Shown here: positions 8,397 to 18,270 of the stretch, piece by piece
How positions within the stretch are numbered: the stretch's first letter is position 1
How the letters are laid out: each line of letters starts with the position of its first letter
Origin: Pseudomonas poae
GTDB taxonomy: Bacteria > Pseudomonadota > Gammaproteobacteria > Pseudomonadales > Pseudomonadaceae
Length of the DNA: 64,000 nt
Direction of reading: 5' to 3'
NCBI GenBank assembly: GCA_028869255.1
Contig: CP110972.1
Coordinates: forward strand, 1,679,001 to 1,743,000
Notes under the pieces: model-generated
Told to the model about the DNA's origin: nothing
The model's input: only the letters and a program-made list of their open reading frames with translations
Database searches by the model: none
Translations under genes and position numbers: made by a program

Positions 8397-10097
8397 ATGA
8401 GCAAGCCCACTGTCGACCCTACCTCGAATTCCAAGGCCGGACCTGCCGTTCCGGTCAACTTCCTGCGCCCGATCATCCAGGCGGACCTGGATTCGGGCAA
8501 GCACACGCAGATCGTCACCCGCTTCCCGCCAGAGCCCAACGGCTACCTGCACATCGGTCACGCCAAGTCGATCTGTGTGAACTTCGGCCTGGCCCAGGAG
8601 TTCGGTGGCGTCACGCACCTGCGTTTCGACGACACCAACCCGGCCAAGGAAGACCAGGAATACATCGACGCCATCGAAAGCGACATCAAGTGGCTGGGCT
8701 TCGAGTGGTCCGGTGAAGTGCGCTATGCCTCCAAGTATTTCGACCAACTGTTCGACTGGGCTGTCGAGCTGATCAAGGCTGGCAAAGCCTACGTCGACGA
8801 CCTGACCCCGGAGCAAGCCAAGGAATACCGTGGTTCGCTGACCGAGCCGGGCAAGAACAGCCCGTTCCGCGACCGTTCGGTAGAAGAGAACCTCGACTGG
8901 TTCGCCCGCATGCGCGCCGGTGAGTTCCCGGACGGCGCCCGCGTGCTGCGCGCCAAGATCGACATGGCCTCGCCGAACATGAACCTGCGCGACCCGATCA
9001 TGTACCGCATCCGCCATGCCCATCACCACCAGACCGGTGACAAGTGGTGCATCTACCCCAACTACGACTTCACCCACGGCCAGTCGGACGCCATCGAGGG
9101 CATCACCCACTCCATCTGCACCCTGGAGTTCGAAAGCCATCGCCCGTTGTACGAATGGTTCCTCGACAGCCTGCCGGTACCGGCGCACCCGCGTCAGTAC
9201 GAGTTCAGCCGCCTGAACCTGAACTACACCATCACCAGCAAGCGCAAGCTCAAGCAACTGGTCGATGAAAAGCACGTGCATGGCTGGGATGATCCGCGCA
9301 TGTCGACCCTGTCGGGTTTCCGCCGTCGCGGCTACACCCCGGCGTCGATCCGCAATTTCTGCGAGATGGTCGGCACCAACCGCTCCGACGGCGTGGTCGA
9401 CTATGGCATGCTCGAGTTCAGCATCCGTCAGGACCTCGACGCGAACGCTCCACGCGCCATGTGCGTGCTGCGCCCGTTGAAGGTCGTGATCACCAACTAC
9501 CCGGAAGACAAGGTCGAGAACCTCGAGTTGCCGCGTCATCCGCAGAAAGAAGAACTCGGCGTGCGCAAGCTGCCGTTCGCCCGTGAAATCTACATCGACC
9601 GCGATGACTTCATGGAAGAACCGCCGAAGGGCTACAAGCGCCTGGAACCGAACGGCGAAGTGCGCCTGCGCGGCAGCTACGTGATCCGCGCCGACGAAGC
9701 CATCAAGGACGCCGATGGCAACATCGTCGAGCTGCGTTGCTCCTACGACCCGGACACCCTGGGCAAGAACCCTGAAGGCCGCAAGGTCAAGGGCGTGGTC
9801 CACTGGGTTCCGGCCGCCGCCAGCATCGAGTGCGAAGTGCGCCTGTACGATCGTCTGTTTCGCTCGCCGAACCCTGAAAAGGCCGAGGACAGCGCCAGCT
9901 TCCTGGACAACATCAACCCTGACTCCCTGCAAGTACTCACTGGTTGTCGTGCCGAGCCATCGCTTGGCGACGCACAGCCGGAAGACCGTTTCCAGTTCGA
10001 GCGCGAAGGTTACTTCTGCGCGGATATCAAGGACTCGAAACCAGGTGCTCCGGTATTCAACCGTACCGTGACCTTGCGTGATTCGTGGGGCCAGTGA
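8397..10097 (+). CDS. glnS: Glutaminyl-tRNA synthetase
   Basis: A 566-aa class I aminoacyl-tRNA synthetase that charges tRNA-Gln with glutamine. The ATP-binding signature is in [12 protein letters not shown] near residue 45, and the second signature appears as [11 protein letters not shown], the GlnS form of KMSKS. The C-terminal half is the anticodon-binding beta-barrel domain, ending [11 protein letters not shown]. The frame is open further upstream, but the ATG at 8397 is preceded by AAGGA and gives the expected family length and N-terminus. cysS follows after 18 bases, so the two synthetase genes are probably co-transcribed. Confidence 0.97.
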   Translation: MSKPTVDPTSNSKAGPAVPVNFLRPIIQADLDSGKHTQIVTRFPPEPNGYLHIGHAKSICVNFGLAQEFGGVTHLRFDDTNPAKEDQEYIDAIESDIKWLGFEWSGEVRYASKYFDQLFDWAVELIKAGKAYVDDLTPEQAKEYRGSLTEPGKNSPFRDRSVEENLDWFARMRAGEFPDGARVLRAKIDMASPNMNLRDPIMYRIRHAHHHQTGDKWCIYPNYDFTHGQSDAIEGITHSICTLEFESHRPLYEWFLDSLPVPAHPRQYEFSRLNLNYTITSKRKLKQLVDEKHVHGWDDPRMSTLSGFRRRGYTPASIRNFCEMVGTNRSDGVVDYGMLEFSIRQDLDANAPRAMCVLRPLKVVITNYPEDKVENLELPRHPQKEELGVRKLPFAREIYIDRDDFMEEPPKGYKRLEPNGEVRLRGSYVIRADEAIKDADGNIVELRCSYDPDTLGKNPEGRKVKGVVHWVPAAASIECEVRLYDRLFRSPNPEKAEDSASFLDNINPDSLQVLTGCRAEPSLGDAQPEDRFQFEREGYFCADIKDSKPGAPVFNRTVTLRDSWGQ

Positions 10098-10115
10098 TTC
10101 TCTAAGGAAGCCGTT

Positions 10116-11504
10116 GTGCTAACGATCTACAACACACTCAGCAAGACCAAAGAAGTCTTCAAGCCGCTGGATGGCAACAAGGTGCGCATGTACGTGTGCG
10201 GCATGACCGTGTACGACTACTGCCACATCGGCCACGGCCGCAGCATGGTTGCCTTCGACCTGGTGACCCGCTGGTTGCGGTTCAGCGGCTACGACTTGAC
10301 GTATGTGCGCAACATCACCGACATCGACGACAAAATCATCAACCGCGCCAATGAAAACGGCGAGTCGTTCGACGCGCTGACCGAGCGCATGATCGCCGCG
10401 ATGCACGAGGACGAGGCGCGCCTCAATATCCTCAAGCCGGACATGGAGCCGCGTGCGACGGACCACATCCCCGGCATGCACGCGATGATCCAGACCCTGA
10501 TCGACAAGGGTTACGCCTACGCCCCGGGCAATGGCGACGTGTACTACCGCGTCGCCAAGTTCATGGGCTACGGCAAGCTGTCGCGCAAGAAAATCGAGGA
10601 CCTGCGCATTGGTGCGCGTATCGAAGTTGACGAAGCCAAGCAGGACCCGCTCGACTTCGTGCTGTGGAAAGGCACCAAGCCCGGCGAGCCGAGCTGGGAG
10701 TCACCATGGGGCGCCGGGCGTCCGGGCTGGCACATCGAATGCTCAGTGATGTCCACCTGCTGCCTGGGCGAGACCTTCGACATTCATGGCGGCGGCAGCG
10801 ACCTCGAGTTCCCGCACCACGAAAACGAAATCGCCCAGAGCGAAGCCGCCACCGGCAAGACCTACGCCAATGCCTGGATGCACTGCGGCATGATCCGCAT
10901 CAATGGCGAGAAGATGTCCAAGTCCTTGAACAACTTCTTCACCATCCGCGACGTGCTGGAAAAGTACCACCCGGAAGTGGTGCGTTACCTGCTGGTGTCG
11001 AGCCACTACCGCAGCGCCATCAACTACTCGGAAGACAACCTCAAGGACGCCAAGGGCGCCTTGGAACGTTTCTACCACGCGTTGAAAGGCTTGCCTGCGG
11101 TTGCCCCGGCGGGCGGCGAAGCGTTCGTGGCACGGTTTACCGAAGTGATGAACGACGACTTCGGCACCCCGGAAGCCTGCGCGGTGCTGTTTGAGATGGT
11201 GCGTGAGATCAACCGCCTGCGTGAGAGTGATCTCGACGCGGCGGCGGGGCTTGCTGCGCGCCTGAAAGAACTGGCCAGCGTGCTCGGCGTGTTGCAGATG
11301 CAAGCCGATGACTTCCTGCAAGCCGGTGCCGAAGGGCGTGTGGATGCGGCTGAAGTGGATGCGCTGATTCAGGCGCGTTTGACGGCTCGTACCAACAAGG
11401 ACTGGGCGGAATCCGACCGTATCCGTGACCAACTGACCGCGATGGGTGTGGTGTTGGAAGACGGGAAGGGTGGGACGACGTGGCGCCTGGCTGATCAGGC
11501 TTGA
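10116..11504 (+). CDS. cysS: Cysteinyl-tRNA synthetase
   Basis: A 462-aa class I synthetase that charges tRNA-Cys. The N-terminal region [20 protein letters not shown] contains the first zinc-binding cysteine and the HIGH signature; zinc ligands also occur in HIECSVM and [12 protein letters not shown]; the KMSKS motif is in [12 protein letters not shown]. The start codon is GTG, chosen because AAGGA lies seven bases upstream and the [11 protein letters not shown]-terminus matches the family. A strong intrinsic terminator follows the stop. Confidence 0.97.
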   Translation: MLTIYNTLSKTKEVFKPLDGNKVRMYVCGMTVYDYCHIGHGRSMVAFDLVTRWLRFSGYDLTYVRNITDIDDKIINRANENGESFDALTERMIAAMHEDEARLNILKPDMEPRATDHIPGMHAMIQTLIDKGYAYAPGNGDVYYRVAKFMGYGKLSRKKIEDLRIGARIEVDEAKQDPLDFVLWKGTKPGEPSWESPWGAGRPGWHIECSVMSTCCLGETFDIHGGGSDLEFPHHENEIAQSEAATGKTYANAWMHCGMIRINGEKMSKSLNNFFTIRDVLEKYHPEVVRYLLVSSHYRSAINYSEDNLKDAKGALERFYHALKGLPAVAPAGGEAFVARFTEVMNDDFGTPEACAVLFEMVREINRLRESDLDAAAGLAARLKELASVLGVLQMQADDFLQAGAEGRVDAAEVDALIQARLTARTNKDWAESDRIRDQLTAMGVVLEDGKGGTTWRLADQA

Positions 11505-11520
11505 TCGGTAGACGCTGAAC

Positions 11521-11555
11521 AAAAAAACGCCCCGACTGGTTCGGGGCGTTTTTTT
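11521..11555 (+). terminator. Intrinsic terminator of glnS-cysS
   Basis: Arms ACGCCCCGA and TCGGGGCGT enclose the loop CTGGT, with seven A before and seven T after the stem. It could work in both directions. The terminator after the beta-barrel gene at 51104 has nearly the same stem. Confidence 0.92.
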
Positions 11556-11585
11556 GACAGCGTTTTAGCGGCTCACTCGATCCAG

Positions 11586-11672
11586 TGTGGGAGCTGGCTT
11601 GCCTGCGATGCACGCACCTCGGTACGTCAGATATACCCAGGCGACGCCATCGCAGGCAAGCCAGCTCCCACA
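11586..11672. repeat. REPIN downstream of cysS
   Basis: Two perfect 25-bp inverted arms (11586-11610 and 11648-11672, beginning TGTGGGAGCTGGCTTGCC) flank a 37-bp spacer. This is the REP-spacer-inverted REP layout known from P. fluorescens. The arms match the left arm of the element at 6808. Confidence 0.88.
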
Positions 11673-12035
11673 GGTTTAGCGGGTCTGCTTTACACATGCT
11701 TCGTTCTCAGATGTGTCTTTGAGTTGGGTTTTCGTTGAGGTTCACTGCTTTTTCCACCAACAATTGAATCCCCTCCAGCATCCTGAAAATCCCTGGTGCG
11801 TGAGTCTCAATGCTTGCAGGCGACCTGATATCGGCTTTGAACACAGCGGTTGTCCGACGCGACTCTGCTTTTTATGTATTGGAAATGGACTGTCTGCGTC
11901 CGGTAAATCTATAAAGCCCGAACGTCGGTAACGCTAATGTTGATTTAATCTTCCGGCGCAATAAGCGACTATTGCCAAATGTAACGTTGGGCATCCTGGC
12001 GGCTGTCGACGCCCCTTTTTATAGTGCGAGGCTGT
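11673..12035. other. Intergenic region before the signal peptidase gene, no convincing gene
   Basis: A 72-codon open frame exists on the plus strand at 11713-11931, but it is cysteine-, histidine- and arginine-rich without a recognisable domain, has no clear ribosome site, and does not follow the codon use of the neighbours. I see no tRNA or other RNA here. The A+T-richer part at about 11935-12025 probably holds the promoter of the next gene, but no box pair is clear enough to call. Confidence 0.5.
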
Positions 12036-12704
12036 ATGCGAAGTTGGTTGAGTCGGTACCGTTACGTCATTCTTTTCTGGCTGTGCTTCGGCGTGTTCCG
12101 TACCTCCCTGGCCGACTGGAACCCCATTCCGTCGGGGTCGATGCGCCCGACGTTGCTGGAGGGCGATGTGGTGCTGGTCAACCGCGTGGCGTATGACCTC
12201 AAGCTGCCGCTCACGGATATTTCCCTGGCCAGGGTTGATGACCCTAAGCGCGGTGATGTGGTGACCTTCTCGTCGCCCAAGGATGGCATGCGCCTGATCA
12301 AGCGCATCGTCGGGGTTCCCGGCGATACCCTGGAAATGAAAGATGAAGTGCTGTGGGTCAACGGCACGCCCGCCACCTACAGTAATGCGCAGGACATCAG
12401 CGAGCCGATCGTGCCGGGCCAAACGGTGCCGGGTATCAAATTGGCTGAGCGTGCGGGCAACAGCCAACGCACGATTCAGTTCATGCCGACTGTTCGGGCA
12501 TTGCGAAATTTTGGTCCGGTGGTCGTGCCTGCCGACAGTTATTTCATGCTGGGAGACAACCGCGACAACAGTGATGACTCCGGGTACATCGGCTTTGTGC
12601 CACGCCGGCTGTTGATCGGGCATGCGCATCGTGTGCTGGCGTCGGCAGAAATCCTGGACCATTGGATGCCTCGGTTGCGCAGGTTCGGTGCGCCGATCTT
12701 GTAA
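12036..12704 (+). CDS. Signal peptidase I (LepB-like, short form)
   Basis: A 222-aa membrane serine protease of the S26A family, which removes signal peptides on the periplasmic side. It has one N-terminal membrane segment at about residues 9-26. The catalytic serine is S35 in PSGSMRPTL and the catalytic lysine is K89 in RLIKRIVGVPGD; the C-terminal box MLGDNRDNSDDSGY is also intact. It is smaller and has fewer membrane segments than the housekeeping LepB of Pseudomonas, so it is probably an additional paralogue. The ATG at 12036 is chosen (GAGG four bases upstream); a GTG at 12024 is an alternative. The HIT gene follows after 32 bases. Confidence 0.88.
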   Translation: MRSWLSRYRYVILFWLCFGVFRTSLADWNPIPSGSMRPTLLEGDVVLVNRVAYDLKLPLTDISLARVDDPKRGDVVTFSSPKDGMRLIKRIVGVPGDTLEMKDEVLWVNGTPATYSNAQDISEPIVPGQTVPGIKLAERAGNSQRTIQFMPTVRALRNFGPVVVPADSYFMLGDNRDNSDDSGYIGFVPRRLLIGHAHRVLASAEILDHWMPRLRRFGAPIL

Positions 12705-12736
12705 AAGGACTCATCAAGCCCACTGCGGAGATTCAA

Positions 12737-13195
12737 ATGGATTGTATTTTTTGCAGCATCGTTCAAAAGACCTCTCCAGCCCACATTCTGTGGGAAGACG
12801 AACGGCACATGGCGTTTCTATCGATCTTTCCCAACACCCCGGGTTTCAGCGTGGTGATCCCCAAGCAGCATTACGGCAGCTATGCGTTTGCGCAGTCGGA
12901 TGCGGTGTTATCTGAACTGATCGTTGCGGCCAAGAAGACCGCGCTGCAGATTGACCGGGCATTTCCCGATGTGGCACGCACGGGGATGATGCTGGAGGGG
13001 TATGGCGTGGACCACCTGCACGCGAAGCTGTTCCCGATGCATGGGACGGGGCCGGACAGCGCGTTCAAGCCCATCAGCTCCAGGGTGGACAAGTTCTTTG
13101 ACGCCTATGAGGGCTATATCTCATCCCACGATTTTGTGCGGGCCGAGGATGCCGAGTTGGCGGAGTTGGCGGCGCATATTCGATCTTTCGGTTGA
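12737..13195 (+). CDS. HIT-family protein (histidine-triad nucleotide hydrolase-like)
   Basis: A 152-aa protein of the HIT superfamily, which hydrolyses nucleotide phosphoramidates or dinucleoside polyphosphates. The N-terminus MDCIFCSIVQKTSPAHILWE is typical and the motif region is VDHLHAKLFP at residues 91-100. The first two histidines (H93 and H95, the second normally the nucleophile) are present but the third is lysine (K97). It may therefore belong to a diverged branch of the family. The ATG at 12737 has GCGGAG six bases upstream and gives the canonical N-terminus. It lies just after the signal peptidase gene and may be co-transcribed with it. The exact substrate is unknown. Confidence 0.85.
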   Translation: MDCIFCSIVQKTSPAHILWEDERHMAFLSIFPNTPGFSVVIPKQHYGSYAFAQSDAVLSELIVAAKKTALQIDRAFPDVARTGMMLEGYGVDHLHAKLFPMHGTGPDSAFKPISSRVDKFFDAYEGYISSHDFVRAEDAELAELAAHIRSFG

Positions 13196-13326
13196 AGATC
13201 ATCCTGGATTTTCCATCGGCATGTTCGGAGTTTTCTTATAGTTGGCAGGGGGCTTTTTACCTAGCGTGACGGCAGCAGTTCTTAGGATGAGGACACTTCC
13301 ATAGGTCTCTTTCGCAAGGGCTGAAT

Positions 13327-16300
13327 ATGCCAGTCTCCAGTGCCAACTCCAGCGGGTATTCATTCGCTGCTGATCACCCGCCTGTTATTTCTCCTCCCAC
13401 TCAGCCATCTCCCGAGCCTGCCAGCCAAGGCGCGCCCCCTTATGCGGCAGATCAGAAACGCTTGCCTGCCAGGGGGCCAAGCGGCTCGACATCATTTGGG
13501 CAACCCTGGGATGTAACCCTGCGCGCGTTTGCTCGGGGCGATTACGAAGAGGGTTCGGGGCGGCGCGATAGACGCGCATCAGGGGATGCGCCCACAAACC
13601 CCGTGCGCAACACGCTGGGAAGTCTGGGTGGGCCGACCTCGCATTCCGCTGACGCAGATAAGACCCTGCAGGCACAACTGATCACAAAAATGGGCGATCT
13701 GGCTGACTCATCGGTAAGCGTGCCCGCCCGGTCGCTTATTTCGCAGCCGTTCGAGATCTACAAGCATGTGGTCAACCAGCCCGAGGTACTGGCCTGGCTG
13801 AGAGGTAAGGGCTTTTCACTGGACTCGGTCACGATTGGCAACAACAGCGTATCGGGTTTCGTCACGCGTAACGGCGTGGTCTCTCATCAGACCTACACCC
13901 TGCAAGACACCTCCGGCTGGTGGCAAGTGTCGCGGCAAGTGATGCGTGCGCTTGAGGCATTGGACCTCGGGCACCATGGTGTGCCGTATGTTGCGCGCAA
14001 CAGCCAGGAAGTTTCTCGCAACGTGGCCAGTCACTTCTATGGCGTGCGCCCGCCGTATACCGACGAGCAAGCGAGTGCGCTGGTGACTAACCTGAAGGCA
14101 GGTTGGCCTGCGCTGTCTACCGAGGAGTTACGCGAACGTGAACTCAAGCTTGAATGGTCCAAGCGCGGCATCAATGAACTGGATGACCGAAAAAATCTGG
14201 CAGATGCGTTGCAACGTGCGGCCGAGGGGGGGCTGATAATTCGCCGTTAGCGTTATCGAATACCGAGTTTGAGGTCTCCCGAAGCAACCCGCTGAAGAGC
14301 GATGATGAGGCTCGCAGGCGCTTGAATCAGCTTGTCTCTCGCCTTGAGATGCGTTGGACTCTGGAGGATTTGGGGGAGACGCTGCCGAATCAGCCGGTAC
14401 GCATCAGTGAGGGTGTGCTGCAAGTGTTGCAACCGGCCTCCAATCGGTGGTTGGACGTCCCTTTCAGTAGCGGCTGGAGCCAGTCGCTGAAAGACGAACT
14501 GGCTGCGGTGGTCGCGTTGAGTGTGGATTTGGGCAACGCGCTGTATTCAGACGAACGCCATGATCTGCGGCAAGTCGCCCAGTCTATGAACCTTGGGCCG
14601 ATCGACACGCCAGCCCAGGCCCGTGCGGCGGCCAATTGGCTGCGAACCGACTTCGCACCGCCGGCAACTGGCGGTAATTACGCGGCATTGCTGCCTCAGG
14701 AGTGGGCCCCGGGAACCTTGTCGGCACATGACAAGAGCAAGCTGGCGAGCCTGGCGACGGATCAGAAGTATGGCGCCAATACGATCGGCTATGTATTGGG
14801 CCGCCGGATTGTCACGCAGGTGGACCCGCAGGAAACGGCCGCCAAGGCTGACCAGCTATGGGACCAACTACTTAAAACTCCCGAGGCCCAGGATTGGGGG
14901 CGTGAGCTTGCCCGGGAATTGGGCTGGTACAAGGGCGAGGGCCGCGAAGAAATCGATGCCGCAGAGCTGCAAAGCCTGGTGACCTCCACCATTATGCTCA
15001 GCGTCGACCCTGCCGTGCCCTCCACGCCGGGTACTGCGGCGGGTTATCAATTCTATGCGCCAGCCAATATGGGGCGTGAGATAGGGGCGGTGCGCAAGGA
15101 TTTCGAGAAGTATCTGATAGACAAAAAAGGCGTGAGCGTGCGCGCCGCGCCGCTGGTAGCCCACCTTTTTTCTGGCACACGCGGCCCCGGAATTTCTGGT
15201 GAAACCGGATCAACTCTCTTCAAGCGTGCCTGCGCCGTTACGCCAGTCGCCTGACACAATACGCATAGGCAGCCCGGCGTGGATGACCCTCAGCCTGGGC
15301 ACGGGATTGGCTGAGGTGTGGGGCGGCCCTGGAGCGAGTCGCGGTATGAATCTCCAGGAGCTTGGAGCATTGACGACCTTGGACGCCCTTCAGCCGCCAC
15401 AACAAATCCTGACCATGGCGCTGGGTGCCAGGGTGGTGCTACAGGTGGGGGTCATGACGGGTACAGTGCCCCAGCGCAGTGACGGAAAATATACTGCTGA
15501 GGACTACCAGACGGCGTCTGACGCAATCACGCAGCGTTCAGCGCAGGTCGAGAAAGCGCTCGAGACCCTCGGCACGGCGCCACCCACCCGCACCAGCCTG
15601 GCAACCAAGGTACTCAAAGAAAAATTCCCCGAGTTGACGGAGAGCGAGCTCACTTCCCTCACACTGAAAAAGCCTGCGACCAAGCTCAGCCGGATAGGCT
15701 TTGGTAGCAACCCGACCCAGCCCACGTTGATAGAGGCTTATGCGTCGGGCGATTTGCATGAGGGGAAGTTCAGCTTTAGCCATCCCCGTATCACGCAAGC
15801 TGAATTCGATACGCGAATAAGCTCACTCCCAAAAATTGCCGATCAAGTCGCGGGTGCGGTTGATGATTATCTGGCCACGATCAAGGCCGCGATGCCTGGC
15901 CTTATGGCAATGAGCCTTGAGCGCTTGCCGATTGAAGACCGTCGGGCTCTGGAGTGGGGGGATGTCGAGCCTATCAGGCTACGGCAGGAAACCGGTGAGA
16001 CGCAGCCGCAAGATGCGGCCAAGGGCAATAAGGTCGCCAAAAATCGTGGTTGGCATGGGGTGCTGTTGCGTAGCCAGTACCAGGGCAAAACGCGTTATCA
16101 CGAGTTTTTCCCGGCATCCGGCATGATCATCGACCGTACGGCAGACCTGGCGGGGAAAAAATTAAAACTCGATGGGGTCATTCAAGAAGAGCGAGAGCAT
16201 TTCACCAGGAAACCTTCACAGTTGCATCGCTACCTGCGAGGTACTGAACAGCCGTTTGATTTTAATGCCTATCTTACCGGTGATGCCCCCCGTCCCGGTG

Positions 16301-17136
16301 TTTCGTCGAAAGTCATCATTTCCAAAATGGGCCCTACACTGCCGGGATCTTCTATCAAGGGGCAAGGTGACAACGCCAATGATTGGGTGCCTGACACCTT
16401 TGGCTCCGCCAAGACCCAATCGATTATCAACGCGATACTCAAGGGTAACTACATCGGCAACTACAGTGGGCATCGCCAGGAACTTATCGATTATGCAAAC
16501 ACAGTGTTGCCCAGCGAAGACACTATCTCAGGCTACGTTGATCGCCTGATGAGCAAGGAAAACGGCCGGGCGATGGTGTCGATGATTTCGTTTATCGGGC
16601 CTCTGGTCGATATCTATGAAGGCAACGTCAGAGACGGGTTGAAGAACCTGGCTATTGACGCGATATCGTTTATCGGTACGGGAGGGCTACAGGCGGCGCA
16701 TAAGGCGTGGAAGGCGGTCAAGCTTGCATCACGCTTCAGCCGGCAGGCTTTTCGTACCTCTATTCTGAGCGAAGGTACAACATTGCTTCGCGGGATACTG
16801 AACCCGGCAGAGGGGTTTGTTGATTTGGTGCGTCAGCCCGGCGCCTTCGCCGAGTTTGTGAGCCGTACACACAAGGGCCTGCCGACAAAAGTGGGGATGG
16901 GGGTTTTTGTGCCCGCTGATGTTCATGAACGGGTGCGCTTTGGCAAAGACTTTTTTCCCTCCGTCTCCGAGATGATCAAGAAGGCCAATGCACTGCGTTC
17001 GCCTTCGGTGCCTGGCACGGTTGGGCAGCTACAGGTGCAAGCCATCATCCAGGACGGCAAGTGGTACGCGATTGATCCGGCTACCGGCACGCCATTCGGT
17101 CCGCCCCTTCAAAGGTTTATCCGTACGCCCTCTTGA
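13327..17136 (+). pseudogene. Very large Pseudomonas-type protein of unknown function, interrupted by two frameshifts (possible secreted toxin/effector)
   Basis: Three consecutive open frames (13327-14250, about 14233-15254, and about 15172-17136) read as one 1269-aa protein if one G is added to the seven-G run at 14226-14232 and one T is removed from the six-T run at 15166-15171. The joined sequence across the second junction, LVAHLFLAHAAPEFLVKPD, is smooth. I do not recognise the family with certainty. The first 45 residues are rich in S and P and almost free of acidic residues, like a secretion signal. Near the C-terminus (about 1095-1145) are two hydrophobic stretches, MVSMISFIGPLVDIYEGN and LAIDAISFIGTGG, resembling those in large Pseudomonas dermonecrotic-toxin-like proteins. 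The gene stands alone, without an immunity gene or chaperone beside it. Toxin or effector is an inference only. Confidence 0.55.
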
Positions 17137-17163
17137 TACAAATCGAGCGCCAGGTTGACTCGG

Positions 17164-17511
17164 TTACCTCTCAGCCCGGCGACTGCTGACCTCGGCCGGC
17201 ACATCATCCCCCGCCATGCGCTTACGAAACAGTGCCGTCCTGGCCAGCAGCAGCGTGGTTACCGGCACGGTGATCGACAGCAGAATCGGGATCAACCACC
17301 CATGCAACACCGGGCCGGACTTGAGCACCGAAAAGTAGATGATCGACGCCAGCGCCACACACCATGCCCCCAGCGTGGAAGCCAGTGCAGGCGGGTGCAT
17401 GCGCTGGAAAAACTCCTTCATGCGCAACAACCCGATCGCGCCAATCAACGCAAACACACTGCTGAGCACCAACAGCACGGCCACGCTCACTTCAACCCAT
17501 AACGGCATCAT
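17164..17511 (-). CDS. phaG: Monovalent cation/proton antiporter subunit G (PhaG/MrpG)
   Basis: A 115-aa small membrane subunit of the multi-subunit Mrp (Pha/Sha/Mnh) sodium or potassium/proton antiporter. It has three membrane segments and the family phrases FALIGAIGLLRMKEFFQRMHPP and STLGAWCVALASI. Its start overlaps the phaF stop by four bases. It is the last gene of the minus-strand operon, only 27 bases from the convergent end of the giant-protein gene, and I see no strong terminator in between. Confidence 0.9.
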   Translation of the reverse strand: MMPLWVEVSVAVLLVLSSVFALIGAIGLLRMKEFFQRMHPPALASTLGAWCVALASIIYFSVLKSGPVLHGWLIPILLSITVPVTTLLLARTALFRKRMAGDDVPAEVSSRRAER

Positions 17512-17786
17512 TCAATCACCTCGCCACGCAGCAGGAATTTCGCCAGGGCGAACGACCCGACGAAGCCAAACAGCGCAATCAACAACGCCGCTTCAAAGTA
17601 GGTGTCACTGGCATAACGAATGCCCAGCACCAGCATCATCAGCATCGCCAGGATGTACAGGTAGTCCAGCGCCAGTACCCGGTCCTGGGCCGATGGGCCT
17701 TTGAACAGGCGCACCAGCGTCAGCACCATGGCCAGGGAGAACAGGAACAGGCTGAACAGGATCGCATTGGAGAGCAGGGCGCTCAT
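17508..17786 (-). CDS. phaF: Monovalent cation/proton antiporter subunit F (PhaF/MrpF)
   Basis: A 92-aa membrane subunit of the Mrp/Pha antiporter with three hydrophobic segments. The family region LVRLFKGPSAQDRVLALDYL is present, including the GPSAQDRV loop. Four-base overlaps on both sides (with phaE upstream and phaG downstream) show translational coupling, which suits the fixed subunit ratio of the complex. Confidence 0.9.
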   Translation of the reverse strand: MSALLSNAILFSLFLFSLAMVLTLVRLFKGPSAQDRVLALDYLYILAMLMMLVLGIRYASDTYFEAALLIALFGFVGSFALAKFLLRGEVIE

Positions 17787-18270
17787 TCGAAGATCTCCAT
17801 CAGGGGCCGTTCGTAGGTGGTTTTGAAGTGCTCGATAAACGCCGCTTCATCCTCCAGGTCGAACACGTGCAAGAGCAGGATGCTGCGGTCCAGCGCCAGT
17901 TCCGACCAGACGGTGCCGGGCGTCACGCTGGTGATCATCGACAGTACGGCCAGGCCATTCGCGTCGTGCAGGTCCAACGGGATTTTGATGAAGCGTGAGC
18001 GCGGTGGGTGTGAGCCGCAGGTGAGCACCCCCAGGCCACGTGCAGGTTGGAGATGATCACATCGCGGCCCACCACGAAAAACAGGCGGATGATCACGCCA
18101 GGTCGGCGGATGCGGATCGGCAGCGGGCGCAGCGGTGCCATCAGCAGCGGCGCGAGAACGCCCAGCAGCGCGCCCAGCAACAGGTTGCCGGGGCTGACCG
18201 ACAGGTTCAGCACCAGCCACAACACCCACAACGCCAGGGATAACCACGGGGCAGGGAACAGGCGCTTCAT
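17783..18270 (-). pseudogene. phaE: Monovalent cation/proton antiporter subunit E (PhaE/MrpE), interrupted by a one-base frameshift
   Basis: The N-terminal part (from 18270, MKRLFPAPWLSLALWVLW to SNLHVAWG) and the C-terminal part (CGSHPPRSRFIKIPLDLH to the end RPLMEIFE) lie in different frames. They join if the five-base run at 18028-18032 (C on the plus strand) is extended by one, giving SNLHVAWGVLTCGSHPP and a normal 162-aa MrpE. MrpE is a required membrane subunit of the antiporter complex. Four-base overlaps with phaD and phaF are intact, and everything outside the junction looks under selection. A sequencing or assembly error is more likely than a real loss, because the rest of the operon is whole. 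Confidence 0.85.

Noticed and set aside
11713..11931. A 72-codon open frame in the gap after cysS
   Set aside because: No ribosome site, no domain and atypical composition (many C, H and R).
13196..13326. Possible hrp-box (type III secretion promoter) before the giant gene
   Set aside because: I looked for GGAACC followed by CCAC at the right spacing and did not find it, so type III delivery is not supported by the promoter.
14322..15254. A separate 310-codon gene starting with TTG
   Set aside because: The same frame is open and protein-like upstream of the TTG to the poly-G run, so it is the middle of the giant gene rather than an independent gene.
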